This document shows, one piece after another, positions 47,701 through 53,969 of a stretch of 57,466 nucleotides of DNA. This DNA is from Clostridia bacterium. GTDB lineage: Bacteria > Bacillota > Clostridia > Christensenellales > Borkfalkiaceae. A program made the translations under genes and the position numbers. The first letter of the stretch is position 1; every line of letters starts with the position of its first letter. The DNA is taken from NCBI GenBank assembly GCA_017502525.1, contig JAFVUV010000001.1:1-57466 (forward strand), written 5' to 3'. Under the pieces are notes generated by a model, which saw only the letters and a program-made list of their open reading frames with translations, was not told the origin of the DNA and did not search any database.

Positions 47701-48110
47701 CGTTTATTCCGGACGATTATATTGAAAGTAACGTTGCGCGTATGGATGCGTATAAAGAAATTGCCGAGATAAATTCGCTTGACACGGAAGAAGAGTTTAT
47801 AACGCAGATTAGCGAGGCTTACGGTAAGATACCGGAGGAGACGGAAAATTTAATAAATATCGCAGTCGTTAAAATGCTAGCAATGAAACTTTCGGTTAAA
47901 GAAATAGTGGTTAAAAGAGAGCAGACGGCTCTAATTTTTAACGATTTTTCAGTTTTTGCAGATAGTAGGCTTGCTAGTGCAATGGACAAATTTAAAGGTC
48001 GAATTATTGTGACAATGGCAAACGCGCCGGCGATAGAGTTTATTAAAACTGAAAAAACTAATGCGCAAATGTTAGAAATTTTAAGAGAATTTTTAACCCT
48101 TACGGTGTAA
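44715..48110 (+). CDS. mfd: Transcription-repair coupling factor Mfd
   Basis: DNA translocase that removes stalled RNA polymerase and recruits UvrA. The 1131 residues show the N-terminal UvrB-like module, the CarD-like RNA-polymerase-binding domain (GDYCVHEVHGVGRV near 475), helicase motifs CGDVGFGKTEVAFRA, DEEQRFGV, ATPIPRTLHMSL and GRVGRSDRLAYAYF, and the C-terminal TRCF domain. Together with uvrBA at 12.7 kb, the window carries most of the excision-repair system. Confidence 0.97.
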   Translation: MSNNILQLKNRENSVKEFNECIRQGIPSAVFGVTDAFKNYLVSTVDEKVVYLVKDMLTARIAKEAIMELSNKSCVIIPPKDELLLYSKAFSKDNAYNRICALDGAKDADVLIVTAETLMQIAPKTIRSITLEKDKDTSQEQTVSNLVDLGYQRVDAVVSQGTFSLRGDILDVFAVGQENPVRVDFFGDTVESIKKFDFESRENLGFIDTIKILQAQEFTFINDDLKQIKNTILDEYRTADKGAKQRLKEIVEDLETAIECRNADGLGVLSPLSVDCGSVFDYIADNAVVIIDEARRVNELATLTQTEFNERLSSLKTAGEVFSFADKNFCGIDALIEKLKKYRLSAMQTLSAVIPFFNPLKIINPQSSGIADYQLDFKEIFTDINNWLKSGYSITVFTGDIKRAENFCFELSSKGIASTINGDILQGVNIISKKLSRGFIFHEEKTVVVGSGNLFVKPALNKKIRTKRKGFFTAPEAGDYCVHEVHGVGRVLGNKKITTTEGTKDYVAVEYAGGDILYVPVEQMDILTRYLGGEKKPHLSKIGGKDFERVKNRVKESIKKMSFDLKRLYQERDELKGYKFSEDDELQRVFESSFPFEDTPDQTIANQDIKEDMTSGKVMDRLVCGDVGFGKTEVAFRAVFRAIVNGKQAVMLAPTTILTEQHYNTALERFKDFGIKIACLNRFKNPSQQRRILTQLENGEIDFIIGTHRLLSKDVKFKDLGLLVLDEEQRFGVEHKEKIKLLKTNVDAITLTATPIPRTLHMSLSGIRSISTINTPPKKRLPVQTYVTEETDTLIKDAISREVNRGGQAFMLYNRVESIFSFAEKIKNIMPDLRVTVVHGQMEERQMEKNILAFYRGEYDLLISTTIIENGIDLPKANTLIVIDADRLGLSTLYQLKGRVGRSDRLAYAYFTFKREKILSNTAFERLNAIIEFTEMGSGIKIAMRDLEIRGAGNILGAEQHGHMEKIGYELYSKLLREELTGKVETVPDLDIRVTAFIPDDYIESNVARMDAYKEIAEINSLDTEEEFITQISEAYGKIPEETENLINIAVVKMLAMKLSVKEIVVKREQTALIFNDFSVFADSRLASAMDKFKGRIIVTMANAPAIEFIKTEKTNAQMLEILREFLTLTV

Positions 48111-48168
48111 AATTTTAAAAAAGATTGAATTTCCTTTATAATTCATATTATAAAAGATAAAAAATCGA

Positions 48169-48197
48169 TTGCAATTTTTTGCCGTATAGTATATAAT
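48169..48197 (+). promoter_or_regulatory. Promoter of the PrsA-like gene
   Basis: TTGCAA (48169-48174), 17 bases, TATAAT (48192-48197), 46 bases before the ATG. Confidence 0.7.
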
Positions 48198-48242
48198 CTA
48201 TGGGTATAATATTAATTTGAAACTTCTTCGTGGGAGATTTAT

Positions 48243-50252
48243 ATGAGAAAAACATTTATTACGATAGCCTCTTTAATGATGACCTTAATAATGGGCTTAA
48301 CTTTTTTAGGCGGTTGCAAACTTATAACCACCAACAGCAAAAAAGATATGAATCAGGTTATTGCAACGGTTAAAATTTCTTCGGATATGGAAAAGGCGGA
48401 CGAAATCTATAAAAAAGATATCGCTATGGCTTACCTCAACTACGGCTATATGTATGAATATAGTTACGGTTATACACGTGAAAAAGTAGTTAAAATGATT
48501 GTTAACAATTTGGTTAACAATAGAGTTTACGTTCAATACGCTATGCAAGAATTTAACAAATCAAATGAAACCATCGTCGATAGCACGAAAGGCAATTGGG
48601 ATATCGATAGGTACTTAACGGCAAGCGAAAAGATGGATGCGCTCTATTCTACGGTTAAAAATATGAATGAACTTATCACAAGTTATATGGACGTAGAAGA
48701 TAAAGTTCAAGACTCTATGCCTGAAGCGGTTAGAACTATTCCCACAAATGCTAAAAATGCCGAAAAGAAACTTGACGATACTCAAAAAGGTCAATACGTT
48801 TACGGTAAAGATTATCCTAAAACCGACTACGTTTATACTGATAGTGACGTTATAATTGACGACGGTGTGGAAAATGCTGAAAGAAGAAAGGCTTACAATA
48901 AAGTTATTAATTTGTTAAGGTCAAACGAACTTTTGGGCGATTACACTAACAGTCTTACCGAAACCACTTACTATCAAGAAACTTTGCAAAGCCATAAAGA
49001 ACAAGCACTTCTTGATAGATTTGAAAAGAGTATTATTACTGAAGCTAGAAAGACTGTGTCTTTAAGCGATTTGGCTGAAGTTTATGCGGATAGATTTAAC
49101 ACTCAAAACAATATGACTGAAACTGAGTTTGCTGAAAAACTTTCTTCAGCAACTGCATCAGACCCCGTTCTCGTTAACAATAACGGCACTTACGGTTACG
49201 TTTACAACTTGCTTTTAGGCGCAAACGACACGACTACTGCTAAAATCACTAAATACGTTGATGATTGGAAGAAGTTAAATCCTCAACCTACCGTAGAAGA
49301 GAAAGAACAGTTTGAAAAAGACAAGGCTGAATATAGAAAAGACTTGTTTAACAATATTACCGTAAAAGATATGCGTTATAGCTGGATTTGGAGCGGTTAC
49401 GACGGACAACTTTCCGGAACAGAATACACCTTCACGGGCGATTATGCTTTTGCAACTGATAGCTTACCTTTCCAAGGTGATGTTAAGTTGTTAAATCCCG
49501 TTGCTAACGGCGAAGAAGAACCCGAAAATTATAAGGCTGAATATTCAGTAACAAACGTACGAAAATTTAACCTTACTTCCTTTATTGAAATGATGGAAAC
49601 TTATTTGTACGGTGGCACGCAAAACGACGTTAAAAAGACAGATGCTCCTAACGCTTACTACAAAGTAGTAAACGTAGATGGTGACCTTGCTCAATACGAT
49701 GAAAAAATTAACGAATTGTTGTTTGCTTTCTCGACTGATAGTGGTTCGCTTAACACTTATAAAGGTTACAGTATTGCACCCGTTCCCGAATTAGGTGGTA
49801 GTGAAACTTATATGCAAGAATTTGCTGACGCTGGTAGAATTCTTCTCGGTATGGATACCGACGCTAGAGCAGACGTTTTAGATAGCGGTGCAACGCTCGG
49901 CAATAAGAGTTATATAATGGTTGCAACTGATTACGGTTATCACATTATGTTCTATTCACAAGTATTTGATAACACCTTTGCATATGAAACTCTTGATGAA
50001 TATTTAGAAGCTTTTTGTAATAAGTATGGTAAAGCTGATTGGCAAAGCGTTCTTAACGATATGATTGATAATTGGGATGACTTTGAAGACAAAGACCATT
50101 TCCTTTACACCTTGTTTGATAGCGTTGCATCAACTAAAGTGAACACGGTATTAACCAATGCTCAAAATAAAATTTTGAACGATTACGTTTATAACGATGG
50201 TGGATACGTTGTTAAATATGAAAGCAGATACGCAGAACTATTAATTGCTTAA
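48243..50252 (+). CDS. PrsA/SurA-like foldase lipoprotein
   Basis: A 669-residue exported lipoprotein: signal MRKTFITIASLMMTLIMG and lipobox LGGC. The helical N-terminal region with REKVVKMIVNNLVNNRVYVQ resembles the SurA/PrsA chaperone core, and the segment from about 555 (DSGATLGNKSYIMVATDYGYHIMFYSQ) resembles the end of a parvulin domain, where GYH is conserved. Position directly after mfd is the usual place for a PpiC-type foldase in Clostridia. The central 250 residues are unlike a standard parvulin, so catalytic activity is uncertain. Confidence 0.68.
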   Translation: MRKTFITIASLMMTLIMGLTFLGGCKLITTNSKKDMNQVIATVKISSDMEKADEIYKKDIAMAYLNYGYMYEYSYGYTREKVVKMIVNNLVNNRVYVQYAMQEFNKSNETIVDSTKGNWDIDRYLTASEKMDALYSTVKNMNELITSYMDVEDKVQDSMPEAVRTIPTNAKNAEKKLDDTQKGQYVYGKDYPKTDYVYTDSDVIIDDGVENAERRKAYNKVINLLRSNELLGDYTNSLTETTYYQETLQSHKEQALLDRFEKSIITEARKTVSLSDLAEVYADRFNTQNNMTETEFAEKLSSATASDPVLVNNNGTYGYVYNLLLGANDTTTAKITKYVDDWKKLNPQPTVEEKEQFEKDKAEYRKDLFNNITVKDMRYSWIWSGYDGQLSGTEYTFTGDYAFATDSLPFQGDVKLLNPVANGEEEPENYKAEYSVTNVRKFNLTSFIEMMETYLYGGTQNDVKKTDAPNAYYKVVNVDGDLAQYDEKINELLFAFSTDSGSLNTYKGYSIAPVPELGGSETYMQEFADAGRILLGMDTDARADVLDSGATLGNKSYIMVATDYGYHIMFYSQVFDNTFAYETLDEYLEAFCNKYGKADWQSVLNDMIDNWDDFEDKDHFLYTLFDSVASTKVNTVLTNAQNKILNDYVYNDGGYVVKYESRYAELLIA

Positions 50253-50264
50253 TAAAAAATTCGT

Positions 50265-50294
50265 GGGGCAAAACGAACAACGTTTTGCCCCTTT
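50265..50294 (+). terminator. Terminator of the PrsA-like gene
   Basis: Perfect 11-bp stem GGGGCAAAACG / CGTTTTGCCCC with loop AACAA and a TTTAAT tail. Confidence 0.88.
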
Positions 50295-50304
50295 AATGTA
50301 AATT

Positions 50305-50895
50305 ATGATAATTTATTTCGATACGGAAACAACGGGGCTTAATCCCGGTCAAATATGTCAATTATCTTACGTTATGCAAAGTAAGGATAGTTTGCAAACA
50401 CGCAATTTTTTCTTCACTGTCGATAGTATGGAATACAGTGCGTTTATGGTACACGGCTTTTCAGTTGAAAAGCTAAAAATTCTATCAGAAGGCAAAAGAT
50501 TTAGAGATTATATTGATGTTATAGAGAAAGATTTTAAGCGTGCGGATTTAACCGTTTCGCATAACACTTCTTTCGACTTTATGTTTATGCGCGCAGAGTT
50601 TGAACGTTTAGGAAAAGTGTTTCCAATTAAAAACGAATTTTGTTCAATGAAAAAAACCACATCGCTTTGTAAACTAACTAGGGCTAAAGGCGTAGGTTAT
50701 AAATATCCTAAATTATCCGAGTTGTGTAAGTTTTTAGATATTTATGATTTTCAAATAAAAAACGTCTCCGAAAAACTGTTTGGAGACGAAACTGGGTATC
50801 ACGACGCGCGTTTTGATACGTCGGCAGTATTTCTTGCTGTAAACGAGTGTGTTAAGGCGTACGAGGAGTTTTATGGCTTGGAGAAATATTTGTAA
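50305..50895 (+). CDS. DEDDh 3'-5' exonuclease (DnaQ-like)
   Basis: A 196-residue protein with the DEDDh exonuclease fold: YFDTETTGL (D and E), VSHNTSFDFMFM (D) and YHDARFDTS (H and D). It is a stand-alone exonuclease domain, like those that proofread or degrade nucleic acids; the substrate is undetermined. The ATG lies right after a terminator and is preceded by no strong ribosome site. Confidence 0.88.
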   Translation: MIIYFDTETTGLNPGQICQLSYVMQSKDSLQTRNFFFTVDSMEYSAFMVHGFSVEKLKILSEGKRFRDYIDVIEKDFKRADLTVSHNTSFDFMFMRAEFERLGKVFPIKNEFCSMKKTTSLCKLTRAKGVGYKYPKLSELCKFLDIYDFQIKNVSEKLFGDETGYHDARFDTSAVFLAVNECVKAYEEFYGLEKYL

Positions 50896-50934
50896 CTAAG
50901 GTGAAAATCTATATTTGCGTCTAAGAGTAAATGT

Positions 50935-51297
50935 TTAATTAATTGCGTTTAGATTTTCTCCAAAGCCGAGGCTTATTAAAAGAGCAGTATTAACCTTTTT
51001 CATTGTAAGGGGGGATAGTTCCCCAATGCGCTCTTTAAGACGGCGTTTATCAAGCGTACGGATTTGTTCAAGCAAAATAACAGAATCTTTGCTGAGTCCA
51101 AATTCGTGAGCGGAAAGTTCAATGTGAGTTGGAAGTTTAGCCTTGTTTATCTTGCTTGTTACAGCCGCCGCAATTATAGTCGGACTGTATTTATTGCCCG
51201 TATCGTTTTGCACTATTAGAATAGGGCGTATACCACCTTGTTCACTGCCGACGACGGGACTTAAATCTGCATAGTATAGTTCTCCTCTTTTAATCAT
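50935..51297 (-). CDS. MazF/PemK-type endoribonuclease toxin
   Basis: A 120-residue mRNA interferase of the MazF (NdoA/EndoA) family: [25 protein letters not shown], the core [18 protein letters not shown], and [18 protein letters not shown] are all diagnostic. GGAG precedes the ATG. No antitoxin reading frame is found in the roughly 220 bases upstream on the minus strand, although Firmicutes MazF genes normally follow a short antitoxin gene. The antitoxin must be elsewhere, or the gene is a stand-alone form. Confidence 0.92.
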   Translation of the reverse strand: MIKRGELYYADLSPVVGSEQGGIRPILIVQNDTGNKYSPTIIAAAVTSKINKAKLPTHIELSAHEFGLSKDSVILLEQIRTLDKRRLKERIGELSPLTMKKVNTALLISLGFGENLNAIN

Positions 51298-51524
51298 ACT
51301 GTCTCCGAACGCATCAAGTAATTTCCCATTATCAGTTTATGTATTTTAGGTATATAATGGTTACTTAATCGTTTGTATAAGATTTTATCCTAAAAGTAAT
51401 TAACTATACTAAAAAGTAAAAAAATTATAAAATTAACATTAAGAAAACACTTGAAAAAAACGAAATAAAATGTTAATATAAATAAGCAAAGTTATAGAAA
51501 TATAATATAATAAAAAATATATAA
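51298..51524. other. AT-rich gap without recognised genes
   Basis: About 230 bases upstream of mazF, very AT-rich. No antitoxin frame, no hairpin of note and no consensus promoter pair was found. Only the mazF ribosome site (near 51305) is recognisable. Confidence 0.5.
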
Positions 51525-51566
51525 GCTTCCTTAGTTAAATGGATATAACAAGCCCCTCCTAAGGAA
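51525..51566 (+). pseudogene. 5' half-tRNA-Arg(CCU) remnant
   Basis: Forty-odd bases match the 5' half of a tRNA: acceptor-like GCTTCCT, TA, a D arm with intact GTTA/TAAC stem and GG in the loop, 5' anticodon strand AGCCC and a perfect tRNA-Arg loop CTCCTAA. The 3' anticodon strand should read GGGCT but reads GGAAA, and no T arm or acceptor 3' strand follows. The fragment also folds as an 8-bp stem TTCCTTAG / CTAAGGAA. It lies 157 bases before an intact tRNA-Arg(CCU), as in tRNA-targeted integration. Confidence 0.55.
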
Positions 51567-51722
51567 ATCGCTTATCCACTACATATCACTAAATATAGTA
51601 CATAAAAGAGTAAATATACACCATATATTGTGTTTTGTCAACATAAAAAAACAAATCGGTATAAAAATTGGTATAATTTTTTTAATTTTTGTATCGTAAA
51701 ATAACTTTCAAAACGTTAAAAT

Positions 51723-51799
51723 CTTTCCGTAGCGTAATCGGATAACGCAATCGCCTCCTAAGCGATAGACTGTGGGTTCAATTCCCGCCGGAAAGGCCA
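51723..51799 (+). tRNA. tRNA-Arg (anticodon CCU)
   Basis: Seventy-seven bases with encoded CCA. Acceptor CTTTCCG/CGGAAAG, D stem GCGT/ACGC, anticodon stem ATCGC/GCGAT with loop CTCCTAA (anticodon CCT, decoding AGG), T stem GTGGG/CCCGC with one G-T pair, loop TTCAATT. All stems pair. Confidence 0.96.
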
Positions 51800-51800
51800 A

Positions 51801-51838
51801 AAAGAGATTGTTCGCAAGAGCAATCTCTTTATTTTTTT
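51801..51838 (+). terminator. Terminator of tRNA-Arg
   Basis: Perfect 10-bp stem AAAGAGATTG / CAATCTCTTT with a 10-base loop and ATTTTTTT tail. Confidence 0.92.
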
Positions 51839-51839
51839 G

Positions 51840-51876
51840 CTTTCCGTAGGAACAACTTTTCGGAGGCGATGCGTTT
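51840..51876. repeat. tRNA-Arg-derived sequence downstream of the tRNA
   Basis: CTTTCCGTAG at 51840-51849 repeats the first ten bases of the tRNA. At 51861-51875, CGGAGGCGATGCGTT is, apart from one missing base, the reverse complement of the tRNA anticodon arm and D-arm end. The two lie just before a promoter. Confidence 0.55.
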
Positions 51877-51880
51877 TGCA

Positions 51881-51909
51881 TTGACTTTTTTATTCATAAG
51901 TAGTATAAT
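51881..51909 (+). promoter_or_regulatory. Promoter of the structured RNA
   Basis: TTGACT (51881-51886), 17 bases, TATAAT (51904-51909), start expected near 51916. Confidence 0.75.
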
Positions 51910-51915
51910 AAATAC

Positions 51916-52193
51916 ATACCACATTTCTTTTTTATTATAAAATAGGGGTAATCCCGTTTCGCTAATTTAATATATTTCTGTTATAAAGGGTATAATTTCG
52001 GTAGTATTATATCCAATCCGTTTGCAATTCCTTTATGGCAGAAGTAAGCGAAAAAAGAAGTGTGGTAGCTTGTGAAAGGGTATAATCTGCGGTGCCGCTT
52101 TCGCAAGAAGGCGGCATTCTTAATTGTGCTTAAAACTTAATAAACAATTAAAAGCCGAATGAAAACGCAAGATAGTTTTCTACGGCTTTTTTT
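51916..52193 (+). ncRNA. Structured RNA candidate, about 275 nt
   Basis: Between a near-consensus promoter and a strong terminator, with no reading frame of note. A 16-bp helix closes the first part: ACCACATTTCTTTTTT (51918-51933) with AAAAAAGAAGTGTGGT (52051-52066), one G-T pair. Inside is a 9-bp hairpin GGGTATAAT (51988-51996) / ATTATATCC (52006-52014). Downstream come TGCCGC (52093-52098) / GCGGCA (52111-52116), TTAATTGT (52120-52127) / ACAATTAA (52144-52151) and the terminator. AAAGGGTATAAT occurs twice (51985, 52075). It could be a stand-alone RNA or a leader that controls the SLOG gene 25 bases later. No known riboswitch, T-box, 6S or tmRNA signature was recognised. Confidence 0.6.
52150..52193 (+). 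terminator. Terminator before the SLOG gene
   Basis: Two-part stem: AAAAGCCG with CGGCTTTT outside, GAAAAC with GTTTTC inside, loop GCAAGATA, then a T run. Confidence 0.9.
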
Positions 52194-52217
52194 ATTTCAA
52201 ATGGATTGGTATAAAAA

Positions 52218-52775
52218 ATGGAAATAAAAAAATGTTGTTTCATTGGGCATAGAAAAATTCCTAACGACATTAGTATTGAGAAAAGTGTTAGAGATGTAAT
52301 TGAAATGCTTATATTAAAAGAAAACGTTAGGATTTTTAACTTTGGCAGTAGAAGTGATTTTGATACGTTATGTCATTCTATCGTGACTGACCTAAAAGAA
52401 AAGTATAACAATATACAACGACGTGCTTACACTTGTAGAAGTGAAACTTGCACGTTGGAAAGTGAGCGTGAGTATTGGGAGGAAATCTATTCTCATTTTG
52501 AAAAACGCCCTGTAACTTTACTCGGTGTTGAAGAAGAAGTAGAGCATAAAACGAAATATTCATCAGGCAAGGCAAGTTATGTAGAACGAAATTATGCAAT
52601 GATTGATGATAGTGATTTTTGTGTGTTTTACTATAATGAAAAATATCAACCACAAAGAAGAAAAGAATCTAAAAGGTCGATAGGAACATATCAACCAAAG
52701 AGCGGAACAAAAATTGCTTACGATTATGCAAAACGGAAAAATAAAAAAATAATAAATATATATCAAGAGGAATAG
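52218..52775 (+). CDS. SLOG-superfamily (DUF1273-like) protein
   Basis: A 185-residue protein beginning CCFIGHRKI, the glycine-rich motif of SLOG Rossmann-like nucleotide- or ligand-sensing domains. Later it has FNFGSRSDFDTLCHSIV and SYVERNYAMIDDSDFCVFYY, also typical, and ends with GTKIAYDYAKRKNKKIINI. SLOG proteins are frequent on mobile elements and near defence genes. No ribosome site stands out; a structured RNA and terminator precede it, so expression may depend on read-through. The stop abuts the next ATG. Confidence 0.82.
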   Translation: MEIKKCCFIGHRKIPNDISIEKSVRDVIEMLILKENVRIFNFGSRSDFDTLCHSIVTDLKEKYNNIQRRAYTCRSETCTLESEREYWEEIYSHFEKRPVTLLGVEEEVEHKTKYSSGKASYVERNYAMIDDSDFCVFYYNEKYQPQRRKESKRSIGTYQPKSGTKIAYDYAKRKNKKIINIYQEE

Positions 52776-53132
52776 ATGGATAGAAAAGAAAAAAGAAAAA
52801 TTCGGCGTTTTGAACGTTATTGGTTTAAACGTGGCAGAAAAGAATTATTTACTTGGTTGCACCGTTATCTTAGGCTGAATAAAGATTTGCTTGAAGATAA
52901 TATTTATAAAGAAATGTATGAATATTATCGAAATACTCTTATAAAATATTTTAGAAGAGATGTTAAACGAAGAGGAACTTCTGATGAAGAATATGGTAAA
53001 CTTATTGATGTGCTTGCGGATATTTTTAATAGAAACTGTGAGGAAAGGGTAAATAGATATAAGGCGATAATAGAGAATCATTATAGTTTTTGGAAAGAAA
53101 ACCCTAATTTAGAAAAACCAATAAGAATTTAA
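52776..53132 (+). CDS. Basic helical protein of unknown function
   Basis: A 118-residue protein, highly charged and Arg/Lys/Tyr-rich, predicted helical, starting MDRKEKRKIRRFERYWFKRG. No family recognised. Its ATG directly follows the stop of the SLOG gene, so the two are translated together and may function together. A hairpin terminator follows. Confidence 0.65.
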   Translation: MDRKEKRKIRRFERYWFKRGRKELFTWLHRYLRLNKDLLEDNIYKEMYEYYRNTLIKYFRRDVKRRGTSDEEYGKLIDVLADIFNRNCEERVNRYKAIIENHYSFWKENPNLEKPIRI

Positions 53133-53166
53133 CAAAATAATGCGTTTAACAGCTATAATTTATAAG

Positions 53167-53198
53167 AACTCCCTGTGATTATCACAAGGAGTTTTTTT
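53167..53198 (+). terminator. Terminator after the SLOG operon
   Basis: Stem AACTCC / GGAGTT extended inside by TGTGA / TCACA, then TTTTTTT. Confidence 0.88.
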
Positions 53199-53261
53199 GT
53201 ACTAAAAATAAAATTTGCAAAAAAAATTTAATAATTTGTAAATAAAATTATATAAAAACGC

Positions 53262-53289
53262 TTGCAAAATTAAAAAATGGGTATATAAT
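53262..53289 (+). promoter_or_regulatory. Promoter of the RHH-clpB operon
   Basis: TTGCAA (53262-53267), 16 bases, TATAAT (53284-53289), 21 bases before the RHH start. No CIRCE or CtsR-type heat-shock operator is visible nearby. Confidence 0.65.
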
Positions 53290-53309
53290 ATATAAAAAAG
53301 GAGATGGTT

Positions 53310-53951
53310 ATGGCTAAATCAGTTTATAGTTTAGTATTGAATGATGATGTAATAGAGCTTGTTGATAGGGTTGCGAGTGCAAATGGACTAAGTAGGTCAA
53401 ATATGATAGAAAAAATATTAGCGGACGCAGTTTCTTATGAAACGCCTGCAATTAGAGCTAATAATTTATTTGATGAAATTGAAAGATTAGTTGGCGAAGG
53501 TAGCATTATGAGATTTTTAGACCAACCTTCACAATATATGGCTTCCATAATGTCTGCATTATCTTATCGATACAATCCTGCGATAAAGTATAATGTAGAA
53601 ATATTTCCTCATTCAGAGGATTTAGGTCAATTGAAAGTTACATTGCGTACACAAAATACTACGTTAATTAATTTGGTAAATGATTTTTATCGATTATTTG
53701 CATTGCTTGAAAAAAGATATTATAATCCCGATGCAAAATATGACTATGATGGAATTAAATACACAAGGGTTCTAAATTATCCTAATGAAGAAGTAACAAC
53801 ACAACAATTAGCTGAACTAATAACTGAATACGTAAAAGATTTTAATGAATTATTAAATACTTTCTTATCAAATCAAGATGATGAAAGATTGGCTATTACA
53901 TTAACCGAAAAGAGGTTTAGAGAATTATTTAATGGAAAAATTATTATATAA
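53310..53951 (+). CDS. Ribbon-helix-helix DNA-binding protein
   Basis: A 213-residue protein. Residues 1-45 (YSLVLNDDVIELVDRVASAN, then SRSNMIEKILADAV) form a ribbon-helix-helix DNA-binding domain. The rest (about 50-213) is an unassigned helical domain with an aromatic core (YNPAIKYNVEIFPHSE, RLFALLEKRYYNPD) that could bind a ligand or partner. It is 18 bases before clpB in the same operon and has its own promoter, so it is a candidate regulator of clpB. The ATG at 53310 has GGAG six bases before it; an ATG six bases earlier overlaps the ribosome site. Confidence 0.8.
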   Translation: MAKSVYSLVLNDDVIELVDRVASANGLSRSNMIEKILADAVSYETPAIRANNLFDEIERLVGEGSIMRFLDQPSQYMASIMSALSYRYNPAIKYNVEIFPHSEDLGQLKVTLRTQNTTLINLVNDFYRLFALLEKRYYNPDAKYDYDGIKYTRVLNYPNEEVTTQQLAELITEYVKDFNELLNTFLSNQDDERLAITLTEKRFRELFNGKIII

Positions 53952-53969
53952 ACTAAGGAGGTATAGTTT

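Noticed and set aside
51916..52193. tmRNA or RNase P RNA in the structured region
   Set aside because: No tag frame, no CCA end, and no conserved core of either RNA; length about 275 bases also fits neither.
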